DNA of 7,140 nucleotides from positions 1 to 7,140 of the forward strand of contig CANDJX010000082.1 in NCBI GenBank assembly GCA_947385185.1. The letters are read 5' to 3'. Source of the DNA: an uncultured Clostridia bacterium (GTDB lineage Bacteria; Bacillota; Clostridia; Christensenellales; Pumilibacteraceae). A program made the translations under genes and the position numbers. Below the pieces are notes generated by a model. It ran no database searches, had not been told where the DNA came from, and saw only the letters and a program-made list of their open reading frames with translations. Below, piece by piece: positions 7,094 to 7,140 of this stretch (its first letter is position 1; the number at the start of each line of letters is the position of its first letter).

Positions 7094-7140
7094 AGATCGG
7101 AAGAGCGTCGTGTAGGGAAAGAGTGTGCTTGTCAGTGTAG
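7094..7140. other. Illumina sequencing adapter read-through (non-biological)
   Basis: From 7094 the sequence is the Illumina TruSeq-type universal adapter in reverse complement, beginning AGATCGGAAGAGCG and running 33 bases to 7126. It is followed by eight bases, GCTTGTCA (7127-7134), in the position of the i5 index, and then GTGTAG (7135-7140), the start of the adjoining P5 sequence. The order of constant part, eight-base index and constant part is that of a dual-index library. These bases should be trimmed. The first adapter base (A at 7094) could by chance also be native. Confidence 0.97.

Noticed and set aside
7092..7115. A natural 165-residue short form of DapL
   Set aside because: The last codons and the stop are encoded by Illumina adapter sequence.

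Overview
The window is a compact bacterial gene cluster read entirely on the + strand. In order it holds carA (5' end cut off by the window edge), a single reading frame joining carB to dapF, pyrG, and the first part of dapL. Genes overlap by 4-8 bases or are separated by 12 bases, each with a purine-rich ribosome binding site in front. No promoter or terminator is visible, and no gene-free stretch reaches 300 bases. This looks like the inside of one longer operon whose start lies upstream.

Layout: 1-950 is the small (glutaminase) subunit of carbamoyl-phosphate synthetase. 943-4989 is the large subunit (about 1067 residues) continuing without a stop into a complete diaminopimelate epimerase (about 277 residues). 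4986-6605 is CTP synthase. 6618-7093 is the N-terminal ~158 residues of LL-diaminopimelate aminotransferase. 7094-7140 is not biological: it is Illumina adapter and index sequence left at the end of the contig.

Functionally the cluster mixes two pathways. CarA/CarB open de novo pyrimidine synthesis (and supply carbamoyl phosphate for arginine), and PyrG makes CTP at its end. DapL and DapF catalyse consecutive steps of the aminotransferase variant of the diaminopimelate pathway, giving meso-DAP for lysine and peptidoglycan. The most unusual feature is the in-frame CarB-DapF fusion, in which both halves keep their full length and visible catalytic residues.

The organism is probably an uncultured member of the Bacillota (Clostridia-like). 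This is inferred from strong AGGAGG-type ribosome binding sites, the DapL pathway and the general sequence character of the proteins, so it is tentative. Codon use is moderately GC-rich, and TTA, CTA and TCA codons are almost absent from carB-dapF and pyrG. That absence explains the very long open frames on the opposite strand. The adapter shows this is a draft or metagenome contig end.
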